A stretch of 8,960 nt of DNA from Candidatus Saccharimonadota bacterium. Its GTDB lineage: Bacteria; Patescibacteriota; Saccharimonadia; Saccharimonadales; Saccharimonadaceae. Position 1 is the first letter of the stretch, and each line of letters starts with the position of its first letter. The position numbers and the translations under genes are program-made. This document shows positions 1 through 7,218 of the stretch, one piece after another. The DNA lies in contig UNSM01000029.1 in the NCBI GenBank assembly GCA_900555425.1, positions 1-8,960 on the forward strand. Direction: 5' to 3'. The notes under the pieces were generated by a model. The model was not told the origin of the DNA and did not search any database. It saw nothing but the letters and a program-made list of their open reading frames with translations.

Positions 1-929
1 CCATGCAGGTTGCAGCCTTGGCGGCGTCTATTTTGCCATTAGGCGCCACACCTTTCGTACTAAAGAGTTCGTTAAACTCATTAGGTAGTTTTGCAGGAAA
101 ACTTGGCGGACTGAGCGGTTTGGCTAATAAGAAGCTGGGTGGCGCTATCGCGAATAAGTCCAGGATAAGTGATGCTAGAAATGCTTGGAAATCCCGTTCT
201 GCTAGAAAGCTAGCAGAAAGAAGATCCGGCAATACCTGGTACGGACGAACCGCAAGTAATCTCAGAGATAGAAACAACTCTATACTTAAGAGAGGACTTG
301 GAGTGGCAATGAATCCTGCAGCGGCCCTTGATGATAGCTGGGTTGGTCGAAAGATAGGTCTCAGTAGCGGTGCGGGGGCAGCACAAGAAGCCTACGATAA
401 AGCCGCTATGGAAAAAGCTGAACGAGCAATCACGTATCAATACAGTGGAGATGCTAAGGCAGCCCTAAAGGATAAAAAAGCCGACAAGTACACTAGGATT
501 GCAGCCGTTAACCAACTTAAGGGACAAGGCGCTCATGGTGCGGACGTAGTGGCTGATTACCTGAGAGATGGTGGAGAAGTGGATAGTGTAAGTATGGCTA
601 ATGCATTAACCGAAATGAAAGGGTCTCACGCTGGAGTTTCTGAGGCAGGAGTTAGTGCTCTTAAGGCTCTTCAGAGTGGTAAATCAAGCTTCTCACTCGG
701 GGATAAAGATTCGTCAGGCAATGTCGTTGGCGATTCAGCAAAGGACGAGTTTAATAGCCTAACTAAGGATGGCGTAAGTAAATTATCCAATGAAGCCATC
801 GCCAAACAGAGCGCTGACGCCATTAAGAACTCTGCTATAAAAAGAAATGACGCTCTTAAGCTACTGAAAGATAATAGACTCAGGTCTATGATGAGTCAGG
901 ATACAAAAAATGCTCTTGTCAATAAATAA
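1..929 (+). CDS. VirB6/TrbL-like T4SS membrane protein, C-terminal part (5' end outside window)
   Basis: The frame is open from the left edge (first full codon at base 3) and ends at TAA 927-929; 309 codons are visible. I treat it as 5'-truncated, because the first visible residues (MQVAALAASILPLGATPFVL) are the end of a membrane segment, not a natural N-terminus. They align without gaps with residues ~404-435 of the next gene: 13 of about 32 positions are identical, including P-L, T-P, L-K and F-A-G. By that alignment roughly 400 residues, with the main membrane segments, lie upstream. After the last hydrophobic stretch, a very basic segment (visible residues ~50-95, rich in Arg and Lys) leads into a ~200-residue charged, Ala-, Lys- and Asp-rich, probably helical tail, presumably cytoplasmic. 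Inferred role: polytopic core subunit of a T4SS-like channel with an extended soluble tail. The family is assigned only through the paralog; the tail itself matches nothing I know. Confidence 0.72.
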   Translation, partial: MQVAALAASILPLGATPFVLKSSLNSLGSFAGKLGGLSGLANKKLGGAIANKSRISDARNAWKSRSARKLAERRSGNTWYGRTASNLRDRNNSILKRGLGVAMNPAAALDDSWVGRKIGLSSGAGAAQEAYDKAAMEKAERAITYQYSGDAKAALKDKKADKYTRIAAVNQLKGQGAHGADVVADYLRDGGEVDSVSMANALTEMKGSHAGVSEAGVSALKALQSGKSSFSLGDKDSSGNVVGDSAKDEFNSLTKDGVSKLSNEAIAKQSADAIKNSAIKRNDALKLLKDNRLRSMMSQDTKNALVNK

Positions 930-947
930 ACATAATGACCCCTTCTC

Positions 948-976
948 TTGACTTTTTCCATCAAAAATGCTAATAT
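948..976 (+). promoter_or_regulatory. Sigma70-type promoter with extended -10, upstream of the 985 gene
   Basis: TTGACT at 948-953, a 17-base spacer, then TAATAT at 971-976 preceded by TGC at 968-970 (extended -10). If the hexamer ends at -7, transcription would start near A983, two bases before the ATG at 985. An in-frame TAA at 976-978 overlaps the -10, so translation cannot begin further upstream in that frame, and no Shine-Dalgarno sequence is present. The site therefore predicts a leaderless or almost leaderless mRNA. No hairpin terminator is evident in 930-947, so read-through from the previous gene is also possible. Confidence 0.7.
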
Positions 977-984
977 AAACCCAG

Positions 985-3516
985 ATGGAGTGGTTAATTT
1001 ACCGTAAGCAGCTTCTTAACAAGTGGCTGCAGTGGTTTGTATTGCTGATAGCAGGGATGCTGGTGGGCATTTTTCTTAATACCTTAACACACTCAACCTC
1101 TGTTTACGCTGTAGACGCAGAATGGAGCGGTCATAATTTAACCTATAATAAAGAAAAATACACAAAGGTAAGTGATGATAAAAAGATCAAACAATTTAAT
1201 CTACCTGATAATTCGCTTGTTTATATTAATGAAGATAAGAATAAAAAAGAAACCAAGGTTATTTATTTTCCATCAAGCGAAATATCTTCACTAAGTTCCG
1301 CAACTTACGCGGTTTATTCATTTACACCACCAAATACCTACGAGCAAACCAGCAACTCAACTATTTCAATTGAATCGCCATCTGAAAATTCGACCAGCAC
1401 TTCCTGTGATGTACAGGGGATAGGGTGGATTATCTGTCCAGTTTCCAACTGGCTGGCTGATGGCATAGATTATATGTACAGCGCGCTTCAGGAGTTCTTA
1501 AAAACTAAGCCGTTAGAAACAACCAACCAAAATAGCGGAATTTATCTGGCGTGGGTCATTATGCGCAACATTAGCAACGTGGCGTTTATCGTGGCGTTTT
1601 TGGTGATCATCTACTCACAATTAACCTCTGTAGGAATTAGCAATTACGGCGTTAAGAAAATGCTCCCTAGATTAGTAATTGCGGCGGTGTTGGTCAACTT
1701 ATCATTTACGATTTGTGCTATATTGCTTGATTTATCAAACGTAACTGGCTACGCTTTCCAGGATGCCTTCATGGGAATTAAAAACACAATATCCACCGTA
1801 GGAGAAAATACGGGCGTAGGTTGGACATGGTCGGAAGTTATTGTGATGATACTATCCAACGGGGCTTTAGCTGGTGGGGTGGTCGCAACAGTGGCTATGG
1901 GGGCAGAGTTGCTACCATTGGCACTATCAGCATTAGTAGGAATAGGTCTAGTACTTCTCTTAGTGCTTCTAATTATGGCAGCACGTCAAGCTTTAATTGT
2001 AATATTAATTATCATTTCGCCTTTAGCCTTCGTTTGCTATTTACTTCCTGGCACAGAAAAATGGTTTAAGAAATGGCGAGACTTATTCTTCACGATGTTA
2101 GTATTTTTCCCGGCATTCGCTGTAATATTCGGTGGGGCGCAATTGGCTGGAATAATAATTATCCAAAACGCCACTGGAGCAAATGGTGGAATAATGCAAA
2201 TCTTAGGAATGGTAGTTCAAGTTATACCATTAGCCTTAACACCTATAATTCTGAAACTTAGTGGCGGAGTATTGGGTAAATTCGCTGGGTTTGTTAATGA
2301 CAAAAACAAGGGCTTATACGACAGGACTAAGAACTATTCTAAAGATCGCCGCGAAACTATTAAAAACAAGAAGTTGGCTAATGCCAATATGGCGCGATTC
2401 AACCCAAATCGTTTACGCCGTTGGGCAGATCATAAAGGTAGAGCACTCAAAAAAGATCTGGAAACTTCACAGAAAAATGCCGAGAATTCATTTAGAAATA
2501 CAGCCCGGTATAAGAAGTCAGACTTGTATGCCAGACAGGCTTCCAGGCGCTCAGATTTCTTATCTGCGCAAGACGATAATCGCTACCTCGAATCTACGCT
2601 GGGTCACGCACCAGATGATATATACGAGAAAAGACCAGCTTACGATCGCGCTCTACGAGCCGTGATACCTACCTATGCAACTCGACAAGATTTGAAAGCT
2701 CATCAGCAGCAAACTGCATTCATGAATGATATTAAAGACCTAGAAACCGAAATTGCAACAGCGGGTCTGATTAAGAACAACGCTCAACGCCAACAGCACA
2801 GTGAATTTGCAGAACAATTGAAAAACAGCAAGGAACTTCAAGAAAAAGCTGGCGGCAACGTATTCAAAGATGCAAATGGCAATTTGATTGGTGCAAATGC
2901 AGCCTTAGCTTCAGCCATAGCAACCAGCCGTAGCGAATATGCCAAGTCTGTTGATGAAGCTCATCAGATTATGAAGCATTATAAGCTGAGCGCTGGGCAA
3001 AGACAAAAGATAGCTTTAGGCAATTCCGTGACGCTTTCAGATGGAACAGTACTGGATAGTAATAACATATTTGTACGTGAAGCCGCAATTGAGGAGCAGA
3101 TTAAATACGGTACCGCAGCAGAAGTCGCCGAGCTTCTTAGCGAATTACCGCCAGAATTCTATTCTTCTGCAGCTTCAGCGCTAGCGGAATCTGGTGTACG
3201 GAATAAGGCGTCCTTTATGGGAGGTAAGCTCATCGATGATATGCTGAAGGGCGATATTAATAACAGGGGAGACCTAATGAACCACTTTGCTGAATGGCTA
3301 CAGGGCGGTAAATACAAGCCTGAGACCTTAGCGTCTACGGATGCTGATGCCGTTAAATTGTTAATAGAAGCTGTTAAGAATACCTCTGTTATTACTGATA
3401 AGAAACGTCAAGATCTTAAGAAAGTTATCAACACAATTCTTACCGATAAGAGGTTATCAGCTAATGCAACTGACGCGGCTAAAGAGCAATTTGAAATTTT
3501 CCGCAACATGCTATAA
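985..3516 (+). CDS. VirB6/TrbL-like T4SS polytopic membrane protein with long cytoplasmic tail
   Basis: 843 aa, ATG to TAA. Residues 1-45 look like a signal peptide or anchor: Arg/Lys early, a hydrophobic core at ~17-31, and possible cleavage after A42 or A45. A ~145-residue Ser/Thr/Asn-rich, presumably extracytoplasmic region follows, ending in a C141-x9-C151-Pro motif. Membrane segments then lie at about 190-211, 229-250, 284-306, 309-332, 334-354, 367-393 and 404-425. The stretch SPLAFVCYLLPGTEKWFKKW (345-364) is a signature I associate with TrbL/VirB6-like proteins of Candidate Phyla Radiation bacteria. Residues ~435-843 are a charged, mostly helical soluble tail that begins very basic (Arg/Lys-rich to ~500). 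VirB6 proteins form the inner-membrane part of the T4SS translocation channel; this role is inferred from family and neighbours. The start is fixed because an in-frame stop at 976-978 leaves 985 as the first ATG. The gene is a tandem paralog of the one before it, with an unlike tail. Canonical VirB6 is around 300 aa, so the tail and N-terminal domain are additions. Confidence 0.85.
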   Translation: MEWLIYRKQLLNKWLQWFVLLIAGMLVGIFLNTLTHSTSVYAVDAEWSGHNLTYNKEKYTKVSDDKKIKQFNLPDNSLVYINEDKNKKETKVIYFPSSEISSLSSATYAVYSFTPPNTYEQTSNSTISIESPSENSTSTSCDVQGIGWIICPVSNWLADGIDYMYSALQEFLKTKPLETTNQNSGIYLAWVIMRNISNVAFIVAFLVIIYSQLTSVGISNYGVKKMLPRLVIAAVLVNLSFTICAILLDLSNVTGYAFQDAFMGIKNTISTVGENTGVGWTWSEVIVMILSNGALAGGVVATVAMGAELLPLALSALVGIGLVLLLVLLIMAARQALIVILIIISPLAFVCYLLPGTEKWFKKWRDLFFTMLVFFPAFAVIFGGAQLAGIIIIQNATGANGGIMQILGMVVQVIPLALTPIILKLSGGVLGKFAGFVNDKNKGLYDRTKNYSKDRRETIKNKKLANANMARFNPNRLRRWADHKGRALKKDLETSQKNAENSFRNTARYKKSDLYARQASRRSDFLSAQDDNRYLESTLGHAPDDIYEKRPAYDRALRAVIPTYATRQDLKAHQQQTAFMNDIKDLETEIATAGLIKNNAQRQQHSEFAEQLKNSKELQEKAGGNVFKDANGNLIGANAALASAIATSRSEYAKSVDEAHQIMKHYKLSAGQRQKIALGNSVTLSDGTVLDSNNIFVREAAIEEQIKYGTAAEVAELLSELPPEFYSSAASALAESGVRNKASFMGGKLIDDMLKGDINNRGDLMNHFAEWLQGGKYKPETLASTDADAVKLLIEAVKNTSVITDKKRQDLKKVINTILTDKRLSANATDAAKEQFEIFRNML

Positions 3517-3536
3517 TCTCCATATTTTGATATAAT
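3491..3536 (+). promoter_or_regulatory. Promoter region with extended -10 upstream of the PrgI-family gene
   Basis: A consensus TATAAT at 3531-3536 is preceded by TGA at 3528-3530, giving an extended -10; no good -35 lies 16-18 bases upstream. The predicted start is near A3543, three bases before the ATG at 3546. A second TATAAT at 3512-3517 overlaps the previous stop codon and sits 15 bases from TTGAAA at 3491-3496, a short spacing, so it is a weaker alternative. The in-frame TGA at 3528-3530 excludes an upstream translation start, and there is no Shine-Dalgarno site. As at 985, a near-leaderless transcript is predicted. This promoter probably drives the genes from 3546 onward. Confidence 0.6.
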
Positions 3537-3545
3537 ATAAGCAGT

Positions 3546-4457
3546 ATGTCGGTGTATAAAGTTCCTCAAGATGTCGAGGCGGAGGACAAACTGCTCGGGC
3601 CGTTTAGTTTCCGACAGTTTGTGTTCTTAATTATAGCTGTTATCGGAATCGCTATTGCATACGGTTTGAGTACAATTTTACTACCTTTGGCAATAATTCC
3701 TGTGCCGATAATTTTATTCTTTGGAGCGCTGGCTTTACCTCTTAAAAAAGATCAGCCAATGGAAGTTTATTTGGCAGCAGTCATTTCTTTTATGCTAAAA
3801 CCCAAAAAACGTCTATGGCAGCCTGATGGAATTGAAAGATTAGTCGAAGTTATCGCACCAAAAGTCGAAGAAAAGACTTACGGAAATAATTACGATCAAG
3901 CCGAAGTCCAGCGAAGATTGTCATATTTGGCGAATTTGGTAGACAGTCAGGGTTGGTCAATTCGTGGCGTCAATAATCCGAATAGCTCGATGCGTGCCGA
4001 TTTATTCAACGAAGGGCAGGCAGCCAACGACATATTGGATGAAAATAGCACTACGGCGCAAAATATCAATCACTTAATAAATCAGTCAGATGTTCGTAGG
4101 AGACAAGAAGTTATCCAAAAGATGCAAACAGGGCAATCTTCTACGCCGCCTCCCGTGCAACCATCTCAATCATCTCAACCAGATAATCCTACTCCAGCCA
4201 CACCACTACAAATGAATCCGTACCCAACGATGCGTCAATCTGTATTAAATCCAGCGTCCAGACAGCCTGCCGCGAGCGCTCCAGCTCAAACTCAACCAAC
4301 AACCACGCCGCAAACTAGCGTAAACGAGGTGTCACCTGCTATAATAGAGCTGGCAAATAACCGCGACCTCTCAATTGAAACGATTGCGCGTGAGGCAAAT
4401 CGAATTCAGCAAGAAAATAAATTATCAGATGAGGAAGTGGTGATTTCACTACGTTAG
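3546..4457 (+). CDS. PrgI family (VirB3-like) T4SS membrane protein
   Basis: 303 aa. The N-terminus YKVPQDVEAEDKLLGPFSFRQF (residues 4-25) is the hallmark of PrgI-family proteins. These are small two-helix membrane proteins encoded directly before VirB4-type ATPases and regarded as VirB3 counterparts in conjugation/T4SS loci. Two hydrophobic helices follow at about 25-45 and 46-66, then a cytoplasmic segment starting with Lys/Pro-rich KKD and KPKKR. Residues ~100-195 are soluble and charged. Residues ~199-257 are a low-complexity Pro/Gln/Ser/Thr linker, and the last ~44 residues return to an ordered-looking, acidic helical segment (NEVSPAIIELANNRDLSIET and onward). PrgI proteins in Firmicutes elements are often only about 100-150 aa, so the linker plus C-terminal segment is an extension. 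The start is secure: the N-terminal signature begins at this ATG and an in-frame TGA lies 18 bases upstream. The gene leads an apparent operon with the next three. Confidence 0.9.
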   Translation: MSVYKVPQDVEAEDKLLGPFSFRQFVFLIIAVIGIAIAYGLSTILLPLAIIPVPIILFFGALALPLKKDQPMEVYLAAVISFMLKPKKRLWQPDGIERLVEVIAPKVEEKTYGNNYDQAEVQRRLSYLANLVDSQGWSIRGVNNPNSSMRADLFNEGQAANDILDENSTTAQNINHLINQSDVRRRQEVIQKMQTGQSSTPPPVQPSQSSQPDNPTPATPLQMNPYPTMRQSVLNPASRQPAASAPAQTQPTTTPQTSVNEVSPAIIELANNRDLSIETIAREANRIQQENKLSDEEVVISLR

Positions 4458-4461
4458 GTGG
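4456..4461 (+). promoter_or_regulatory. Ribosome binding site deciding the ATG start at 4467
   Basis: AGGTGG overlaps the TAG stop of the PrgI-family gene and lies 5 bases before ATG 4467, followed by two further G. This supports 4467 over the in-frame GTG at 4458, which sits inside the site, abuts the previous stop and has no Shine-Dalgarno of its own at usable distance. Confidence 0.65.
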
Positions 4462-4466
4462 GGTTT

Positions 4467-5342
4467 ATGCAACCAGAGTTACAAAATCAACAATCTTATC
4501 AGCAGGGTCCGCAAACCAATGCGGCTCTTCCTAATGTCCCTCAACAACCATCGGGAGCAATTGGTTCGGGACCAAATCCAACCGCGCCGTCTCCAGATAA
4601 AACCCCTGAGAATAAGAAGCAAAAAGGACCAATTAGCACCCAGAATACGCTGCTTTTCTCTGAAATGCGCGAAAATATGATCATCATGAGCGACGGTAGT
4701 TTTCGGGCGGTAGTGGAATGTGAATCAATTAACTTTGACCTTATGAGTTCACGCGAAAGAGAGGGAATTGAGTTCAGTTATCAAAACTTCATCAACTCTC
4801 TATATTTCCCAATTCAAGTTCTTATCCGTTCCCGCCGCGTGGACATTGGTCCGTATCTAGACAGATTAGCTGAAATTCGCCGCAATCAAGACAATATGCT
4901 CCTCAACGTCCTAATGGACGATTATATGGATTTTATCGATATTCTGGCGCAAGAAGCAAATATTATGGATAAGAGTTTTTATGTTGTCGTTCCATATTAT
5001 CCAGCTGGCGAGGAAAATGCCTTCAAACAACAGACTAAGGGATTGTTCAATAGCTTCTTCAGTGGGAAAAAAGAGGCAACCGTAACAAAAATTGACCAAG
5101 TTACCTACACCAAAGCCAAAGATGAAATTAAAAACCGCATTGATTCGGTTATGAATGGTCTATTCCAAATGGGCGTAAAAAGCTGGCAATTAAATACCAG
5201 ACAACTGGGCGAGCTGTTCTACACTTCATATAATCCCGACACGTCGTCACGTGAATCGCTAGAGGACATTGACCCAAGCGAGCTTACGACCACTTACGTA
5301 ACTAAGGGAACTGGTCCATCACCGAGAGGAGGAAGGTCATAA
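4467..5342 (+). CDS. TraC-like (VirB4 N-terminal-like) T4SS protein
   Basis: 291 aa from ATG 4467; three residues longer if the GTG at 4458 is used. Residues 1-~56 are a disordered Gln/Pro/Asn-rich leader ending in Lys-rich KKQKGP. Residues ~57-255 form one soluble alpha/beta domain starting with TQNTLLFSEMRENMIIMSDG. I recognise this as the TraC-like domain that forms the N-terminal part of longer conjugative ATPases but is a separate protein in many Candidate Phyla Radiation loci. There is no Walker A or B motif, signal peptide or membrane helix, so it is probably a cytoplasmic, non-catalytic partner of the ATPase encoded next. The C-terminus is a short Thr/Gly/Ser/Arg tail. It ends by sharing one base with the next start (TAATG), which implies translational coupling and roughly matched amounts. 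The family call rests on resemblance and gene order; its direct partner is inferred. Confidence 0.75.
   Translation: MQPELQNQQSYQQGPQTNAALPNVPQQPSGAIGSGPNPTAPSPDKTPENKKQKGPISTQNTLLFSEMRENMIIMSDGSFRAVVECESINFDLMSSREREGIEFSYQNFINSLYFPIQVLIRSRRVDIGPYLDRLAEIRRNQDNMLLNVLMDDYMDFIDILAQEANIMDKSFYVVVPYYPAGEENAFKQQTKGLFNSFFSGKKEATVTKIDQVTYTKAKDEIKNRIDSVMNGLFQMGVKSWQLNTRQLGELFYTSYNPDTSSRESLEDIDPSELTTTYVTKGTGPSPRGGRS
5327..5332 (+). promoter_or_regulatory. Consensus Shine-Dalgarno before the VirB4 start, with TAATG stop/start overlap
   Basis: A perfect AGGAGG lies 9 bases before ATG 5342 inside the end of the TraC-like gene, followed by AAGG at 5333-5336. The TAA at 5340-5342 and the ATG at 5342-5344 share one base, an arrangement typical of translational coupling by terminating ribosomes. 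Confidence 0.8.
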
Positions 5343-7201
5343 TGGCAAAGAAGAAATTAGATGCCGTTGATATTGCTGCTCAACAACGAGCAAGGGAGCA
5401 AGCCGAAGTCGAACAAGCCTTCTTAACTGGTGTTCGAACTCTGCGTGATTTTATTGCGCCAAGTAGTATTGAGCTTCATTCCGACCATTTCCGACTTGGC
5501 TCAAAATATGGCCGCACAATGTATGTTTATGGCTATCCTCGTCAAATCTACACCGGCTGGCTTAGCTCAATCATTAACATCGATGAAGTGCTGGATATTA
5601 GTATGTTTATTTATCCAGTCGATACGCAAATTGTCCTAAATAACCTGCGTAAAAAAGTTACTCAGTTGGAAGCAACCATGAATATAAACATGGAAAAGGG
5701 AAAGGTGCGCGATCCAGGCTTGGAGGCAGCTTTGCAAGACGCCGAAGAATTGCGCGATCAATTGCAGATTGGCGCCGAAAAGTTCTTCCGCTACGGCTTA
5801 TATATTACGCTTTACGCCGACAGCTTGGACGAGCTAAACTTCATCCAGCATAAAATTGAAACTATTTTTGGTCAGCAATTGGTGTTCTCAAAAGTGGCTT
5901 CCAGCCAGCAGGAGCAGGGATTGAATAGCTCTATTCCACAATTGACCGATGAACTACAGATTCGCCGCAACATGAATACTGGCGCAATTTCAACCAGCTT
6001 CCCATTCACTTCAGCCGATTTGACAGACAATAAGGGCGTGCTTTACGGAATTAATATGCATAATAATGGCTTGGTGATTTTTGACAGATTCTCTCTGGAA
6101 AACGCCAATATGGTCGTGTTCGCTAAGTCTGGTGCCGGTAAATCATTTACCGTTAAATTGGAAGCTTTGAGAAGTATGATGGTCGGGGCTGATATTGTGA
6201 TTATTGACCCAGAAAATGAGTACCAGAAACTATGCGACGCAGTTGGTGGCAGCTATATTCGATTGAGTTTAAGTAGCGACACGAGGATCAATCCGTTTGA
6301 TTTGCCACGTGTTATTGATACTGATGAGGCAGATGACGCACTGCGAGCTAACTTAGTTACTCTACACGGACTACTCAGGCAAATGCTGGGCGGTGCAGGA
6401 GTAGGAGCTGGCGGGCAAGTAGTAGCAGGATTATCACCAGCGGAAGAAGCTGATATTGATCAAGCATTAATCGACACTTACGCACGCGTTGGCATTACTT
6501 CGGATCCATTGACGCACAATTCTACGCCACCGACAATTTCCGACCTATACGACACTTTGCTTCACATGGGCGGAACTGGTCCAAGTCTGGCTCAGCGACT
6601 TCGCAAATTTACCTCTGGAACTTTTGCTGGAATATTCTCGCAACAGAGTAATATTGATATTAATAATAATATGGTCGTCTTTAATATTCGCGACTTGGAA
6701 GATGAACTGCGACCGACGGCGATGTATATTGTTCTGAATCACATCTGGAATATTACGCGTACCGACCAGAGAAAGCGTATGTTGATTGTTGACGAGGCTT
6801 GGCAATTGATGAAATATGACGATTCTGCCAATTTCTTATTCTCATTAGCCAAGCGCGCCCGCAAATATCAATTAGGATTAACGACGATCACGCAGGACGT
6901 GGAAGACTTCGTCGGAAGTAAAATGGGGCGAGCAATCGTTTCCAACTCCTCAATGCAGCTACTTTTGAAACAGTCCGCCAGCGCCGTTGACGTTTTGGCG
7001 CAAGTGTTTAAATTGACAGATGAAGAGCAGAAGCGACTAGCCAATTTCCCAGTTGGGCAAGGATTATTCTTTGCTGGACAAAATCACGTTCACATCCAGA
7101 TTCAGGCTAGCGATACCGAATATAATTTGATCAATACAAATCCCGTGTCACAACAAATAAAACCGTCAGATTCACCAATCGGCGGCTACGGAGCGGTGTA
7201 G
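5342..7201 (+). CDS. virB4: VirB4-type T4SS ATPase
   Basis: 619 aa, cytoplasmic or membrane-associated AAA+/RecA-like ATPase of the VirB4/TraC group that energises T4SS assembly and substrate transfer, normally as a hexamer. Residues ~35-230 form the CagE/TrbE-like N-terminal domain (FIAPSSIELHSDHFRLG, then GWLSSIINIDEVLDISMFIY) with a likely coiled coil at ~100-140. The ATPase domain follows. Walker A is A261-K-S-G-A-G-K267-S268. IDPENEY at ~288-294 and INPFDL at ~316-321 are conserved motifs. Walker B is LIVDE, with D484 and catalytic E485. TQD at 517-519 is the sensor-like motif, and the following S-Rich SSMQLLLKQ belongs to the conserved core. All catalytic residues are present, so the enzyme should be active. 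A Gly/Ala-rich loop at ~350-370 is probably a flexible insertion. The start has a perfect Shine-Dalgarno and overlaps the TraC-like gene by one base. The last ~20 residues are a polar tail. Confidence 0.95.
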   Translation: MAKKKLDAVDIAAQQRAREQAEVEQAFLTGVRTLRDFIAPSSIELHSDHFRLGSKYGRTMYVYGYPRQIYTGWLSSIINIDEVLDISMFIYPVDTQIVLNNLRKKVTQLEATMNINMEKGKVRDPGLEAALQDAEELRDQLQIGAEKFFRYGLYITLYADSLDELNFIQHKIETIFGQQLVFSKVASSQQEQGLNSSIPQLTDELQIRRNMNTGAISTSFPFTSADLTDNKGVLYGINMHNNGLVIFDRFSLENANMVVFAKSGAGKSFTVKLEALRSMMVGADIVIIDPENEYQKLCDAVGGSYIRLSLSSDTRINPFDLPRVIDTDEADDALRANLVTLHGLLRQMLGGAGVGAGGQVVAGLSPAEEADIDQALIDTYARVGITSDPLTHNSTPPTISDLYDTLLHMGGTGPSLAQRLRKFTSGTFAGIFSQQSNIDINNNMVVFNIRDLEDELRPTAMYIVLNHIWNITRTDQRKRMLIVDEAWQLMKYDDSANFLFSLAKRARKYQLGLTTITQDVEDFVGSKMGRAIVSNSSMQLLLKQSASAVDVLAQVFKLTDEEQKRLANFPVGQGLFFAGQNHVHIQIQASDTEYNLINTNPVSQQIKPSDSPIGGYGAV

Positions 7202-7218
7202 AAAAATAGCGAGAAAAT

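Noticed and set aside
930..947. Possible terminator after the first gene.
   Set aside because: No inverted repeat followed by a T run is visible; the T-rich stretch at 953-957 belongs to the promoter spacer.
1821..2665. Three consecutive open frames (62-134 codons) in another plus frame inside the VirB6-like gene.
   Set aside because: The main frame encodes clear membrane helices and the TrbL/VirB6-like signature across this region; the alternative products are low-quality shadows.
4337..4345. Perfect extended -10 (TGC-TATAAT) inside the PrgI-family gene, about 120 bases before the TraC-like start.
   Set aside because: No -35-like hexamer at 16-18 bases, it encodes an ordinary protein segment, and the distance to the next start fits no pattern seen here; chance is likely.
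4458..4466. GTG start for the TraC-like gene, directly after the PrgI stop.
   Set aside because: It lies inside the AGGTGGGG element that serves as ribosome binding site for ATG 4467, and has no Shine-Dalgarno of its own at proper distance.
5300..5360. Possible frameshift or broken gene between the TraC-like and VirB4 frames.
   Set aside because: A perfect Shine-Dalgarno, the TAATG overlap and polar tails at both protein ends show two genuine genes; both domains look complete.
6645..6673. AT-rich, partly self-complementary stretch (ATATTGATATTAATAATAAT) that might be a regulatory or replication element.
   Set aside because: It is in frame within the VirB4 ATPase domain and encodes the Asn/Ile-rich NIDINNN segment; no repeats or gene boundary nearby.
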